DNA of 64,000 bases from Sipunculus nudus (taxonomy: Eukaryota; Annelida; Sipuncula; Golfingiida; Sipunculidae). The position numbers were made by a program, and so were the translations under genes. Below the pieces are notes generated by a model, which had not been told where the DNA came from, ran no database searches, and was given only the letters and a program-made list of their open reading frames with translations. The stretch is taken from contig CM049313.1 in the NCBI GenBank assembly GCA_026874595.1, positions 25,726,008-25,790,007 on the forward strand. Direction: 5' to 3'. Shown in pieces: positions 13,250-24,931 of the stretch (position 1 is its first letter; each line of letters opens with the position of its first letter).

Positions 13250-13859
13250 TTAACAAGTTCTAGTTATGCACATGAAAACCTTCAAATCCCAACATGAAAT
13301 AATGATATTCTGATGCAAGAACATGTTTTAAGGTTTATTAATATTGACTTTATGATATCTAGTCATTAAGACTTCAGAGGGTTTTATTCAGTGTGAAGAA
13401 TTAAATATAAGTGGTCTGTAAGTTATTTTTAAGTTTTCATCTGTAAATTTAAAGAAGGTATAATCTTAAAAATGATGTATTAAAACCATGAGAGCATTTG
13501 TTTTAGCCATTAGTTAAATGTTTTGTTTCTGGGGCTCTTAAATTTACTTCTAGGTTGATTTTCTAAACAAAACAAAATTCCTGAAATAAAATATTGAGAT
13601 AAAACTTATAAATTTGTGTATAATTTGTAGCATTTTATTAAAATATCCTAAAGCTAGCTTGGCCTTTGCTCTATTTGGCATACTTTCATGGAATTGAATT
13701 TTAAATCATCTGACCATATGATTAACCTTGTTGGGGAAATATTTATTATATTTACACATTTCTGTTAATCAACCTTTTTATAATATCAACCTTTCATATA
13801 ACTCTAAGGTAATAATGACTTTTGCAAAACAGAAGTAGCATTTCCACTAATATTTACTT
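13250..13859. other. Intron stretch with weak similarity to family A
   Basis: Short patches (AATGATGTATTAAAACCATG at 13471; TATAACTCTAAGG near 13797) resemble family A interior sequence. No gene or clear element ends were seen. Confidence 0.4.
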
Positions 13860-13861
13860 AC

Positions 13862-15896
13862 AGTCAGCTGAGCTTTATCAACCACCTTTTTCCATTGTCT
13901 GTCCAGCTGTCAAATTAATAGATTTAGGCCCAGAAGCTTCTAACTCTATATCCAGGGAAGTTCTAGGCAAATCTCCTTGGAAACCTGAAATAAGGTCATG
14001 ATGACCTATATTCTGCAACACTTGGGCTTAAAAACATGATTTTGAGCACCCAGACATATGGGGCACAAATTGTATCCATTAGGCTTAGAATTTTCTAACA
14101 TAACATTCAAGGAGGTCCTCGGCCAATATTCTCGTAAACATGAAGTTAGGTCAATGTGACCTATATTCTGTGACCTGTAGGAAATGCATCAGGCCTAGAA
14201 TCTTCTAAAGCAACATCCAGGGAGGTTGTAGGAAACCTGAAATTAGGTCATGGTGACCTAATAGGCTATACTGTGTATGAGCCAAAAATATGAATTAGAG
14301 CACCCAGACAGACAGGGTACAAATTATATCTATTTTCCTTGGAACCTTCTGTTCACGCCTCTTCAAATGGTGTGATAGTCTGTTAATGCTTAATATCAAG
14401 CTTAAATATACATGCATCATAATGACAAACTCAATCATGAATCCTCATTCACTGGAAGAGATATACACAAAAACACTCGGTGTCGTACTGATACCACGAG
14501 GGACCAGCACCAGTTCAACCGCGCTGATCATGCACTGTATCAGAAATTTTAGTGAATGGACAACACTGCCATCATGTAGACGATATTTGTATATCAGCAT
14601 CCAACAAGTCCTATGCAGGCTTTTTATCTTTATTACACATTAGATTCCCTGAGTGCATGTGGATATTGATAAGTTGTATATAATGAAATATCATCTATTG
14701 TGAACATCATGTAAACAATAATCCATTGAGTATAATACAAATACAAGGATCATAAACAAGGCCTGTAATGCATCGATTTTCAGAACACCCGCTATAGATC
14801 AACGCCGTGGAAAACTAGAAGTACAGAAAAACTGTCTTTATTACGTATTTGCTACAAATTTAACTAGCTAAAACACACACACACACATATATATATGAGG
14901 GATAAAGATAATTCAATATTCGTGGGGTTATTAACAAATTATTCTAAACAGCCACTTGACAGCTCAGGAAATAATGAGGACGATATTTGTGTCTCGGCAG
15001 CCAACAAGTCCCACACATTCATTTCTTCTTTATTGCACACTAGATTCCCAGAGTCTGGTTATTGATCAGTTGTATAATGAAATATCATCTATTGTGAACT
15101 TATGTAAATAAATATATATAATATAATATAATAATAACTAATATTAATTATTACGGATTTTTTTACAAATTTAACTAAAACAAACACACATAAATATCAT
15201 CTATTGTGAACTTATGTAAATAAATATATATTATATAATATAATAATAACTAATATTAATTATTACGGATTTGTTACAAATTTAACTAAAACAAACACAC
15301 ATACATATATATTTAATATATATATATGGAGGATAATGATGATTCAATATTCGTGGGTTATTAATAATAGGTGCCTTATAGGTATAGTCATATACAATTC
15401 AATCTATATTGCCATTGGACAGCTCCAAAATTAACTTGGATCATTATAGGGGCCAATCACCATTAAATAGCAATTACCGTGAACCAGACATACCACTAGG
15501 ACCCCCCTGCAATCTGACACTGATGTTATCAGACCACCATATGGCACCACGCTGGGCCTGGACTGTTCCCCTGAGCACACATTTTGGCTCCGGGGAACAG
15601 TCCAGTCCTGTTACGGTAAAATCCAGGGGGGTCCTCAGCAAGTATCCTTTGAATCCTGAAATTAAGTCATTTAATTAAGTTATCGAACAGAGGATATATA
15701 ACATTGATAAAAGAAATTAGCACCCAGTCAAATTAAGCTGAGCATCAAGGCCAATGGGCCACTTGATCAGATGAAAAATAATGAAAAACAGTGTTAAGAT
15801 ACTGAAAATCTTTAACCTCCTTGCCATATGCTATGGTTTAATGTAATTACCTTCAAAGACAACTTTAGCTGAGCATCATTGCCCATGGGTCCCTTG
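13862..15896 (+). mobile_element. Family A-like element cluster with internal segment duplication
   Basis: Begins CAGTCAGCTGAGCTTTATC and carries 150-bp-class units (TCCAGGGAGGTTNTAGG and GGTCATGNTGACCTA at 13930-14340) like those of the element at 58466. Two 3' ends follow: AAGCTGAGCATC...GGCCAATGGGCC-ACTTG ending 15765, and AGCTGAGCATCATTGCCCAT...CCCTTG ending 15896. Between them lies AT-rich filler: a segment starting GACGATATTTGT is present at 14578 and again at 14979, and a 112-bp AT-rich unit is tandemly duplicated at 15081-15192 and 15193-15300. No protein is encoded. Confidence 0.5.
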
Positions 15897-15974
15897 TTAA
15901 TTTTACCTTTGGTTAGAGTTGTTAGCTGTAATACCACACACATTTTGTACTACAACTTGTTGATCTTTGTTCAG

Positions 15975-16057
15975 GTGATATTGGTCATATTAAGGAGAAC
16001 GGCCATGTTTACATCGTGGACCGGTTGAAGGAGCTCATCAAGTACAAGGGATATCAG
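15975..16057 (+). CDS. Acyl-CoA synthetase, exon with the A7 Asp and A8 hinge
   Basis: Acceptor TTGTTCAG precedes 15975 and donor CAG/GTAGGA follows 16057. The 83 nt complete the Gly codon split from 7969-8113 and read [20 protein letters not shown] and then IKYKGYQ. D is the A7 ribose-binding Asp; [13 protein letters not shown] is the A8 hinge loop about which the C-terminal domain rotates between the adenylation and thioester-forming states (known for the family). It ends in phase 0. Confidence 0.95.
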
Positions 16058-16372
16058 GTAGGAAAATATCACAATAAGCTAAAACAGGCACACAGTTTTG
16101 GACTCAAGTACTCCAATGTAAAGGTATAAATTGACATATGTTAACTGGCCCAAAATATGTATATTTTTTACTTTGTGATGGCTTAAATTTTGGCATGTAT
16201 TTGGCAGGTATTTTACATGTATTTGGTTTCTATGTAGAAAAAGAAACTTAGTGTCTATATTAAAATGAATAGCCCAGTTTTATTACTCTTTAAAATAATG
16301 AATAAATATAGACTAATGGATATACTTAAACAGTTCAAAATCTCGCAGTTAGATAATTGATTTCTTAACCAG

Positions 16373-16538
16373 GTAGCACCAGCAGAGCTTGAGCACGTTT
16401 TACTGCAGCACCCTGCCATACTGGACTCGGCTGTCATAGGAATACCTGATGAACGAGCTGGGGAGCTGCCGAGGGCCTACATTGTGGTGAAACCCAACCA
16501 GAAGGTTACAGAGGAAGAAATCAACAGCTATCTGAATG
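16373..16538 (+). CDS. Acyl-CoA synthetase, C-terminal domain exon
   Basis: Acceptor CTTAACCAG precedes 16373 and donor ATG/GTAAGG follows 16538. It reads VAPAELEHVLLQHPAILDSA and then VIGIPDERAGELPRAYIVVK, PNQKVTEEEINSYLNG. VxPxExExxLxxHPxxxDxAVxGxPD is the typical start of the AMP-binding C-terminal domain. Phase 1 at the end matches the last exon, 18.6 kb downstream. The 315-bp intron before it is the only short intron seen in the gene. Confidence 0.95.
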
Positions 16539-17589
16539 GTAAGGACAAGAACATCATATCTGATATCAGCAAATCTGTGTTTATCTTATTTATATTACAG
16601 AGGTCTACACAAATGAGGCACTTGACTTATTGGTTCTTTTAAAAGTCCAGGCAAATCAGCTTAAGATGCCCAGTCTGAGGTATAATCATGGTACTGACAT
16701 GATAGTCGTTATCAATTTTATAACTGACTGTGGTGGTGGTGAATTGTTGTCTCACATTTCCTGTTTGGCCATGCTGCAGACATGCATGTTTTTTGGTCCT
16801 GAACTATTTAGAATGAAGGGGGGGGGGGCAGTTAACTTTGTTTACACCTGACTCCAAGCAGTCTCTACCATGGACCTTGCCATATTCCGTGGAATAGCCA
16901 TGACCAAGAAGATCTAGTGGGGGTCCTGACAAGGTTTTGAAGCCTGTGTTCCCCATGAGCTGGATTTATTTAATTTTTCCTCATAATAAGATTAAAACTG
17001 GCAGTTCACTTGAACTTGATTTTGAGCCTGGTTTGACATTTAGCAAGGTTCTGTGTTTCATCATGTGGGCTAACTGCTTTGAAAAACAATTGCATGAACA
17101 CTCTCACTTGATTGGATTATGTAGAATCTATCATTTGCACAGCAGGGACTATCAGTAAGGCCAATGACCAAGGACAGGTGTCAGTACTGGTTGCAGTTAC
17201 AGATTACATTCACCTCAGTCAGATGGCAGTGTTGCCTCTTTGGTCTTTTCATTGGGACAACACTGACATGGTGCAGCCATTGATACAAATGTTATTACAG
17301 TATTTAACAGTCACATTTGAGGTGCTAGTTTAGCACTTGGGCCAGGAAATGTGTACGATATTCTGAATTCAGTGGTGGTTACAATTTTGAGTCATTTATA
17401 ATTGAAATAACACCAACAAATACTTGGGACCAAGAAAAGTGATCCTAAGTATTGGGTGGTCCAAAATTAAGGTGGATTCCAGTATAGTAGTTCCTCCTAC
17501 AATTTCATTATATATATACTAGTTTTATGGTTGTTTTTAGACTGGAAAATAGTTGTCTTTTCAGAAGTTAATATTTTATGTTTTACCAT
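16539..17589. other. Start of the 18.6-kb intron; nothing recognised
   Basis: Intron sequence with short ORFs (16630-16851, 16937-17158, 17112-17333) that lack splice signals or family motifs. A poly-G run is at 16818-16827. The stretch ends at the CCAT target site of the LTR retrotransposon. Confidence 0.5.
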
Positions 17590-17854
17590 TGTTACAGGTG
17601 CTCTATTATGTGAAACTGGCGTAACTCATGTTCTTGTTACATTCCGTACTGGTTGAACTCATTTGAACTTGTTGAACTTGTTGTCATGTGGGCCTTGAGT
17701 TTTCACGCTTGGTCGTGGGTCACGTGATGTGCCTGGTATGTGTAGATACACAGCGATGTCTTTCTAGAGAATTCCTGAAACGCTTGTTTACTGTTGAGTA
17801 GGGTCCTCATAGACTGTTCGAGAAGTGGAAGGTTCCCGGCTTAGGGTGTGAAGG

Positions 17855-17863
17855 TATATAAAG
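17855..17863 (+). promoter_or_regulatory. TATA box of the 5' LTR
   Basis: TATATAAAG preceded by GTGTGAAGG. The same motif is kept in the 3' LTR (26531-26539) and in the solo LTR (60476-60484), which supports a real U3 promoter element; transcription would start some 25-30 bp downstream. Confidence 0.75.
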
Positions 17864-18218
17864 GGCTGTTTTTTAGAACCAGAGGGCAGACAGCAGAGCA
17901 GATACCAGCAGACGCAGAAGCGTGTGTCAGATTCTAATACCTAATCCAACGAATGCGGCAATTATACATTTTTAAAGGATTTTCTCCTGGATTTTATACA
18001 TTTGGACTTCAGTTTACTTTCTGTGTTGTTGCAAGAACTTTCCACTGGACTGTCATTCTCCGAGAGTTTACATTGAAAGGTCTATCTTGGTGACACTTTT
18101 GGTATTGAGGTACTGTACCATTATTTTTCTGTGTGATTGTATTGACTTGTTGCTATAACACTGTGTTACTGTATAATTGTATTGATTTAGTGTATTGTAT
18201 TGTTAGGGTTGTTTTAGG

Positions 18219-18224
18219 AATAAA
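18219..18224 (+). promoter_or_regulatory. Poly(A) signal of the 5' LTR
   Basis: AATAAA within GGAATAAATTATGG, followed by a T-rich stretch. Conserved at 26895-26900 in the 3' LTR and 60846-60851 in the solo LTR. Confidence 0.65.
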
Positions 18225-18388
18225 TTATGGTTATTTGTTAACAAAAAACCACTGACTTCTTTATTCATTCCCCTAGACATTTTCTGCTGCCTAGTTTTAC
18301 AGAATCTGATTTTTTTTATCTCCATTACAAAATTTGTGTTCATCACGCATACGTGATCTGTTTATATTAGGTTCCGTAACATTAAAAT

Positions 18389-18408
18389 TGGGGGCTCTCG
18401 TCAGGATG
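18389..18408 (+). other. Probable primer-binding site, tRNA-Pro-like
   Basis: Seven bases after the LTR comes TGGGGGCTC followed by TCGTCAGGAT. The first nine bases equal the primer-binding site complementary to the 3' end of tRNA-Pro as used by several retroelements; the remainder matches only if a two-base insertion and a change are allowed. Priming by tRNA-Pro is an inference. Confidence 0.5.
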
Positions 18409-18549
18409 CTTAATAGTTTTCAAATTTATTAGGCCTTGACCTGGACACATTGTTTTATCATACATTGTTTACAAGATTACATATTGTTTAAAGTACATTG
18501 TTTACAGGATTAATCTCAGTGGTTTTTTGTTATTGTTTTGACATCTTTC

Positions 18550-19311
18550 ATGGCAGATTTCAAACCAGAGACATTTGTTGACGATCAGGACCCTGATCAA
18601 CTTGAACAGTTGTCAAAAGACCACTTGTTGCGTTTGGGACAACACTTAGGGCTAAGTGTGAAAAAACCTTTGAGAAAGCCTGATATCATTGCTAAAATCA
18701 TGCAAGATCTTATTAGCAAAGGTTTAATTGAAGAGATGGAAGTTGAAACATAAAAAAATTGACAGCCTTGCTATGCAATTAGAATTGAAAAAGTTGGAAA
18801 TGCAACATGAGCTAGCATTAAAACAGTTAGAATTAGAAAAAGAGAGGGAAGAACGGTTAGAAAGAGAAAAACTAGAAAAAGAAATAGAAAGAGAAAGACT
18901 AGAAAAAGAAATAGAAAGAGACAGACTACAAAAAGAAAAAGAAATTGAGTTAAAACGACATGAGTTAGAAAGACTTAAACTAGAACATAGTCTAAGTGCT
19001 GCCCCAACTCACAGTTTTGATGTTACTAGACACATTAGACTTGTCCCACCTTTTCAAGAAAAAGAGGTTGATAAATATTTCTTACACTTTGAAAAGGTAG
19101 CTGAAAATTTAAAATGGCCTAAGGAAAATTGGACTATGCTGTTACAAAGTGTATTGACTGGCAAGGCCAGAGATATTTATACAGAGCTTTCAGTAGAAGC
19201 TGCTGCTGACTATGACCTGGTAAAACGGTTAATCCTAATAGGTTATGAGTTAGTTCCAGAGGCTTACCTTCAGAAATTTAGAAATTGGGAAAAGCACAAA
19301 AATCAGACCTA
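18550..19311 (+). pseudogene. gag, 5' part (SAP-like start, coiled coil, capsid)
   Basis: The first ATG of the frame is 18550 (MADFKPETFVDDQDPDQL). The N-terminal 65 residues resemble the SAP-like helical start of gypsy Gag proteins. The frame stops at 18751-18753 (TAA in an A-rich run), and the coding sequence continues in another frame from about 18728 as a very long Glu/Lys/Arg-rich coiled coil (18770-18990; repeats of REKLEKEIERERLEKE), then a capsid-like domain (LVPPFQEKEVDKYFLHFEKV; GYELVPEAYLQKFRNW). The coding sequence is cut at 19311 by the nested TA-flanked transposon. Gag would assemble the retrotransposon particle in the cytoplasm. Confidence 0.85.
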
Positions 19312-21107
19312 CCGTAAAATCTGTGAAATTTCTTACCTCGATGAATTTCGTACACGTGCTTTTTTCAGTAATCATAATTATTAAAATGACGTTAAATTTC
19401 GAACTGCCGATGGTCTGTTACGCCATATTTGGCGTTAGCAAGACTGCCGTGAATGTAACACTGATGTAACCTCACCCTATTATCAGGTTTTGAACAAGCC
19501 TACCGGTCCGATCGATGTGAATGCCATGCTATTGATAATTAGTATGAATTATAGCCCTAGCACCCGTCCTCTCTTACTACGCTACGCTGTGCGAGAGCCC
19601 TAGAAGATGACTTGAGGAAACTGGAGACATTCCACATGACAATTAAATTCTTATATTTGGTCTTAAAATGTCGTATTCGTTAAGAAATAAAGATATTCTT
19701 ATCAAATACGCGTATAACATACCACTTAGACAGTGTTTGTCCACTTAAAATGTTGATTAGAAGAATATGTATTATCCTAATAATACAGGGAACGATGTCT
19801 ACCAGTGGTAACGGGCCGTGTTGGCTCAGCGAGCAAAGGTCACACAGTTCATTGTTTCAGATTCTGAGAAAGTTTCAAGCGCCAGCTTTGCAAAGTTTTA
19901 AAAGTGAGTCTTGTTTACATACTAAAACATAATATTTAGCTGAATTTCTTGTTCATTCGAATAAAGTACTATATCTCCCTTAGATTACTTAAAGTTTCCT
20001 TGTCATAAACGTACTATTTGATTTTACACAATTTTTTTTTTCCGCCAAGGGTTTGAAGTTCGCCAGTTTACTCTGAAGCTTTTTATGCGGCAGTATCCAG
20101 CTTCCTGAATACCGCCGCATTTAATGCAGTTATATGAATTATATCTACATCATATAGAATGTAATTTGACTGAAAACTAAGATTTTTGTTTCCAGCGACA
20201 ATAAAAAGAACTTAAAATATCTCGAATGTGAGTTGCTTTATTGTCCGGGATGCGAGCGACGCGCCGTGAACAACTGGCAGACATCCATGAAGTTTGACGG
20301 AGGTTGGAAATTGGATATTGGATAATCAGGATTAACTCCGTAAATGATCTGAAGACAACTAGCTTTACGTGCACCGTAAAGGGGGATTTCCATGTGTAAG
20401 CCAAATTGGTCTCTTTCAAGCAAACTCAGCGCTCCGATGTGTATGTTATGCCAATGTTAATCAGTTTGAAAATTAATGCTAATTTCCATTAAAACATTTA
20501 CAATAAATATCTTGAATGTCACACAAGAACGACTCAGTTTCAAGTACCCGGGCTCCGTATCGCCCAATAAACAAGGTCACACGAGGTCAAACGGTACGTA
20601 CATCAAAGCTCTGGCAGACATTCATGAAGTTTAACAGAGGTTGGATATTTGATATTGGATAATCAGGATCGATTAACTCTTTAAGTGATCTAAAGACCTC
20701 TTGCTTTTTGTGCACTGTTAGTGGGGATTTCCATGCGTAAGCCACCTGAAAAACGATCTCTCCGGGCAAAGCCTCGGATGTCATGAAAGCATGTACGGGT
20801 GTCGAGCTTCATGACAGGATTAAATCCTTCAGATATACTTTTCAGATTCCTTTCCAAACTTATTTTAATATAAAATAAACAACTCAAGTATAGAAAATAA
20901 TGTTTTTATTCATGAATCTTCATGGTTCACACGGATGAATGCAAAATCGGCGAGTGAATACTTGAGGCTCATATTATCGCCCACTGCCGACGAGGCATCT
21001 TAAGTTGTCACGACCATAATTTTAAAACTGCTGAAATCGACTGTTAAATTTCGGACTTCCACAAATTAAATTATTTTTTTCTGTACGAAATTTCACAGAT
21101 TTTACGG
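19312..21107. mobile_element. Nested non-autonomous DNA transposon with 21-bp TIRs and TA duplication (Tc1/mariner type)
   Basis: The two ends are exact 21-bp inverted repeats (CCGTAAAATCTGTGAAATTT plus C at 19312-19332; its reverse complement at 21087-21107), flanked by TA at 19310-19311 and 21108-21109. TA duplication with such TIRs is typical of the Tc1/mariner (IS630) superfamily. Taking the element and one TA away leaves an open gag frame across the junction, so the boundaries are confirmed by the host sequence. No transposase-like ORF is present in 1.8 kb. Two related segments (about 20280-20430 and 20615-20780; CATGAAGTTT, GATATTGGATAATCAGGAT, GGGGATTTCCATG) form an internal duplication. 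Confidence 0.9.
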
Positions 21108-21690
21108 TACGTGGAATTTGCTAGGACAAAAGAGCAGTTGTTTGATCGCTGGTGTAGTTCTAAAAATGTAATGAAAGATTATGACAATTTGCGCCAGTTG
21201 ATTTTGCTTGAAGAATTTAAGCGCTGCATTAACGCAGATGTTAAAACTTTTCTTGATGAGAAAAAGTCCTGAAACACTTGACATTGCTGCTCAATTAGCT
21301 GATGATTATTCATTGACACACAAAATGTCCTTTACTAGCATATCAAACCAGTCATTCACAAATAAGAATGTAAATCAGTATGGTCAAAAGAAGTTTAAAG
21401 TGCAGTCACCCAGTACTAGTAGTCCTGATAGTTCAGCAAAGCCCATAGCTACATCTCAGTCCATGTCCACTGTGTCTAAGTCCAACAAAGACCAGTCATT
21501 TTCAAAGAAAATCTGTAATTACTGCAAGAAGAAAGGTCATCTAATATCTGACTGCTGGAAACTTGTGAATAGACCAAATAGCAAACCTTCTGGTTTTGTT
21601 TCAAAATCTATGCATAGCATAGTACAAGAGCCAGGCTCTTTTCATGTAAATAAGGGGTACAACTCCTTTGTTGACTCAAATAAATGTTGA
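21108..21690 (+). pseudogene. gag, 3' part (end of capsid, nucleocapsid CCHC knuckle)
   Basis: Capsid coding resumes directly after the nested element (YVEFARTKEQLFDRW) and meets a TGA at 21271-21273; the coding sequence shifts to the neighbouring frame (SPETLDIAAQLADDYSL). A Ser/Lys-rich linker follows and then a zinc knuckle CNYCKKKGHLISDC (C-x2-C-x4-H-x4-C, 21514-21555), which would bind the element RNA. The frame ends at 21688. Two frame breaks and the insertion make Gag non-functional. Confidence 0.88.
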
Positions 21691-22557
21691 TGCTATGGAG
21701 GCCCAAGTCTAAATCCAAAGAAGGATCTGTAGATTGCGGGATAAAAACTTCAGTTGATTCCTGCGAGGAATTAAATAAGGCTAGGTCCTTTCAAAACTCC
21801 TGCAAGGAGTGTTCTCTAAATGAGTCCTTTTATGACTCTTGCGAGAGTATTTCAGATGAGGCCAGGTCCTCTTTTGACAAACAAAAGTTTTTTCCTGCTG
21901 AGGAAAATTCCTCTGTTGACTCCCGTGAGGAGTTTGGTAAGGATGTAGATTCCTTAGATGACTCCAAAACAGAGTTTATGACTGACTCCTTCAATGTCAG
22001 TTCTTTGTTTGACGAGATTGAGGTAGTAGATTCCTCTCTTGACCCTGAAATGGAGTTATTTGAGCCATTCATACATGATAGTTTTGTATCACTTTCAAGT
22101 GATTTTTCAGATTCTCCCCCTATTAGAATTTTGTGGGACACTGGTTCAGGCCAGACTCTCATGTTAGCAAACACTTTGCCATTTTCTAATAGGTCCTTTA
22201 CTGGTGCACATGCACTTGTTAATGGTGTGTTTTCAGACAGGCACACTTCAGTTCCGCTTCATTAGTATCCATTTAAAGTCAGATTTGATTTCTGGGAATA
22301 TTACTGTGGGCATAAGAACTACTTTACCCTTTAAGGGAATTCAGTTGCAACTAGGCAATGTTGTTGCAGGTGATAAAGTACAGCCTGTACCAATAGTGAC
22401 AGAAAAGCCGTCACTTGATCAGGACACTGATCCAGAAAGTCAGGAAATTCCTGGTTTGTATCCTTCATGTGCTGTAACTAGATCTATGGCCAAGAAAAAC
22501 ACACATGAGGATAATGGTCTAGATAATGACACACTGGGAGTCACTAGACTCGTCTAA
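21684..22557 (+). pseudogene. Acidic linker and aspartic protease of the retrotransposon
   Basis: Residues from 21700 to 22110 are an unusual Asp/Glu/Ser-rich linker with recurrent SVDSCEE, SVDSREE and DSLDD-like words. The retropepsin active site WDTGSGQTLML follows (DTGS at 22137-22148). The frame breaks near 22250, and the C-terminal part (GIRTTLPFKGIQLQLGN..AGDKV, then PGLYPSCAVTRSMAKK) is read in the next frame to 22557. It would cleave the polyprotein. It overlaps the gag end by a few bases, as in frameshifted gag-pol arrangements, though here decay may be the reason. Confidence 0.82.
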
Positions 22558-23488
22558 TGACTCGCCCGTACAGGATGCAGCATTCTCAAGGTCAGAGCTT
22601 ATCGCAGAACACCATAAGGACCCTGATATTTCATGTTTTTTCCCCAGGGCAGTTTCTGGAGATGAGCTGTCACAGGACCCGGTTTGTTTCTATGTCATAA
22701 AAGGAGTGCTTATGCGTAAATGGCGACCACCTGATGTATGCGCTGATGATGAGTGGGCCATTAAACATCAAATAGTAATGCCCAAAAGCTTTCGCAGTGA
22801 AGTTCTAAGCATGGCACATGAGGCTCCTTTGTCTGGCCATTTAGGTATAAATGAAACTTATCAGAAAGTTAGTATACACTTCTATTGGCCTAACCTCAGG
22901 AAAGATGTTGTACAATATTGTAAATCGTGCCATACATGCCAGATGGTAGGCAAGCCAAATCTGAATCCTCCTAAGGCCCCACTTAGGCCTATTCCTGCTT
23001 TCGAGGAACCATTCAGTAGGATTATTGTTGATTGTGTTGGACCACTGCCCAAAACAAAATCTGGACATGAATACTTGCTGACAATCATGTGCACATCTAC
23101 CAGGTTCCCTGAGGCAATACCATTGCGCAAAATTAATGCTAAAAGTGTTATCAAAGCTCTGACCAAGTTTTGAACAACTTTTGGATTACCAAAATCTGTC
23201 CAGTCTGACCAAGGGTCTAATTTTATGTCTGGCTTATTCCAACAAGTTATGCTTGAGCTAGGTATAAAACAGTACAGCTCTTCGCCATACCATCCTGAAA
23301 GTCAGGGGGCACTAGAGCGTTTTCACCAGACATTAAAAAACATGATCAGAACTTATTGCTATGACACACAGAAAGACTGGAATGAAGGAATCCACCTATT
23401 GTTGTTTGCTGTCAGAGAATCCTTTCAAGAGTCTTTGGGTTTCAGTCCCTTTGAACTAGTTTTTGGACACTCCGTTCGCAATTCATGA
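22526..23488 (+). pseudogene. Integrase of the retrotransposon (upstream of RT), nonsense-mutated
   Basis: The reading frame from 22526 has a leader (SELIAEHHKDPDISCFF), an HHCC zinc-binding domain (HEAPLSGHLGINETYQK, then CKSCHTC at about 22918-22938), and a DDE core: first Asp in IIVDCVGPLP, second in SVQSDQGSNF, Glu in GALERFHQTL. A TGA at 23171-23173 splits the core between the first and second Asp. It would insert the element DNA in the nucleus. It precedes RT by about 100 bp, unlike most Ty3/gypsy elements. No chromodomain was seen before the frame ends at 23488. Confidence 0.92.
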
Positions 23489-24817
23489 ACATTTGTTTAG
23501 TGACATTCCAAAGCGAACTAACATGTTGTGCCATGACATCGATGTTGGCGAGGCAAGAGCAGTCAAGCAACATCCATATAGACTGAATCCAGAAAAGAAT
23601 CCAGAAAAGTAAAAGTATCTACAGGATGAGATTGCTGGACAATGATTTTATTGAACCTAGTAACAGTAACTGGAGTTCACCATGTATTCTTGTGCAAAAA
23701 CCTGATGGAACTTACCGTATGTGCACAGATTATCGAAAACTGAACTCTGTCACCAAGACTAACACGTTCCCGATTCCAAGGATCGATGATTGTATTGATA
23801 GAGTGGGTAGCTCCAGATATGTCTCCAAGTTTGACTTGCTAAAAGGATTCTGGCAAGTTTTGCTGACAGAACGAGCGAAAGAAGTGTCCACATATTTGAC
23901 ACCGCAAGGACTGTACCAGTATAAAGTTATGCCATTTGGCATAAAGAACTCGCCAGCCACGTTCCAGCGTCTCATCCATATGGTTGTCAAGGACATTCAG
24001 GGCTGTGTCCAATATATTGATGACCTTATCATGTACAGCGACATCTGGGAGAAACATCTGCAAATTCTTCGCGACCTCTTCGAAAGACTTAGTGAAGCAC
24101 GTCTGACCGTCAACTTAGTGAAATCTGAGTTTTGTCATGCACAAGTAACATTTTTGGGTCATATTGTGTGGCAGGGTCAGGTAAAACCTGTTGATGCTAA
24201 GATAAGTGCTATTTCTGCATTTCCTAGACCAGAAAACAAAAAGCAAATAATGCGTTTTCTAGGTATGGTTGGGTACTACAGGAAGTTTTGTCCAAATTTT
24301 TCTGCTGTAGCTGAACCTTTGACTAATTTGTTAAAGAAGAAACAAAAGTTTGTATGGAGTGTTCAGTGTGAAAATGCATTTCAGAATTTGAAATCAATTC
24401 TGCAAAGTTCACCAGTTTTAGCAGCTCCAGACTTTTCAGTATCTTTTAAGTTAGCTGTAGATGCTAGTGATACTGCTGCTGGTGCTGTGTTGTTACAAGA
24501 AGGCAATGATGGCATAGATCATCAAATTTGTTATTTCTCAAGAAAGTTTAATGCAAACCAGAAAAACTACTCCACTATTGAAAAAGAATGTTTGGCTTTG
24601 ATTTTGATGTGCAACATTTTGAAGTTTATGTTACTTCATCAGTCAGGCTATCATTGTCTTCAGTGATCACAATCCCCTCATGTTCATGAACAAGTTGAAG
24701 TGTAAAAATCAAAGATTGTTGAGGTGGAGTTTGTTCTTACAGGATTACAGTCTTGATATCATACACATTAAAGGGAAAGATAATGTACTTGCTGATTGCT
24801 TATCGAGATGTTTATGA
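23489..24817 (+). pseudogene. Reverse transcriptase and RNase H of the retrotransposon
   Basis: A frame-broken linker (IPKRTNMLCHDIDVGEARAV, KQHPYRLNPEK; a 12-bp direct duplication AATCCAGAAAAG at about 23587) leads into RT from 23626: WSSPCILVQKPDGTYRMCTD, SKFDLLKGFWQ, YKVMPFGIKNSPATFQR, YIDDLIMYS (catalytic YIDD at 24013-24024), FLGHIV. RNase H follows (LAVDASDTAAGAVLLQ; YFSRKFNANQKNYSTIEKEC), with frameshifts at about 24620-24660, then DHNPLMF and the end NVLADCLSRCL, stop at 24815-24817. It would copy element RNA to DNA. The order integrase-RT-RNase H is clear. Confidence 0.95.
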
Positions 24818-24931
24818 AATGTTGTAAACAGGATGTTTATGTGATGTTGTAGATAAGATGATTTTTGAGATGTTGTAAAATTTTAGTGATTGTGATCGCA
24901 AAAAGAAAGTTTTCTAAGAAAATTTTCTTTT

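Larger units (their letters stand above)
17590..18381 (+). repeat. 5' LTR (792 bp)
   Basis: Starts TGTTACAGG and ends CCGTAACA, giving the inverted ends TGTTAC/GTAACA. It matches 26285-27057 along its full length; differences are a few dozen point changes plus a 17-nt and a 2-nt length difference, by eye. The changes show that the insertion is not very recent. It carries a TATA box and a poly(A) signal (listed separately). Confidence 0.95.

Noticed and set aside
21830-22246. Minus-strand ORF of 138 codons
   Set aside because: Antisense of the low-complexity acidic linker and protease; the + strand carries the DTGS motif.
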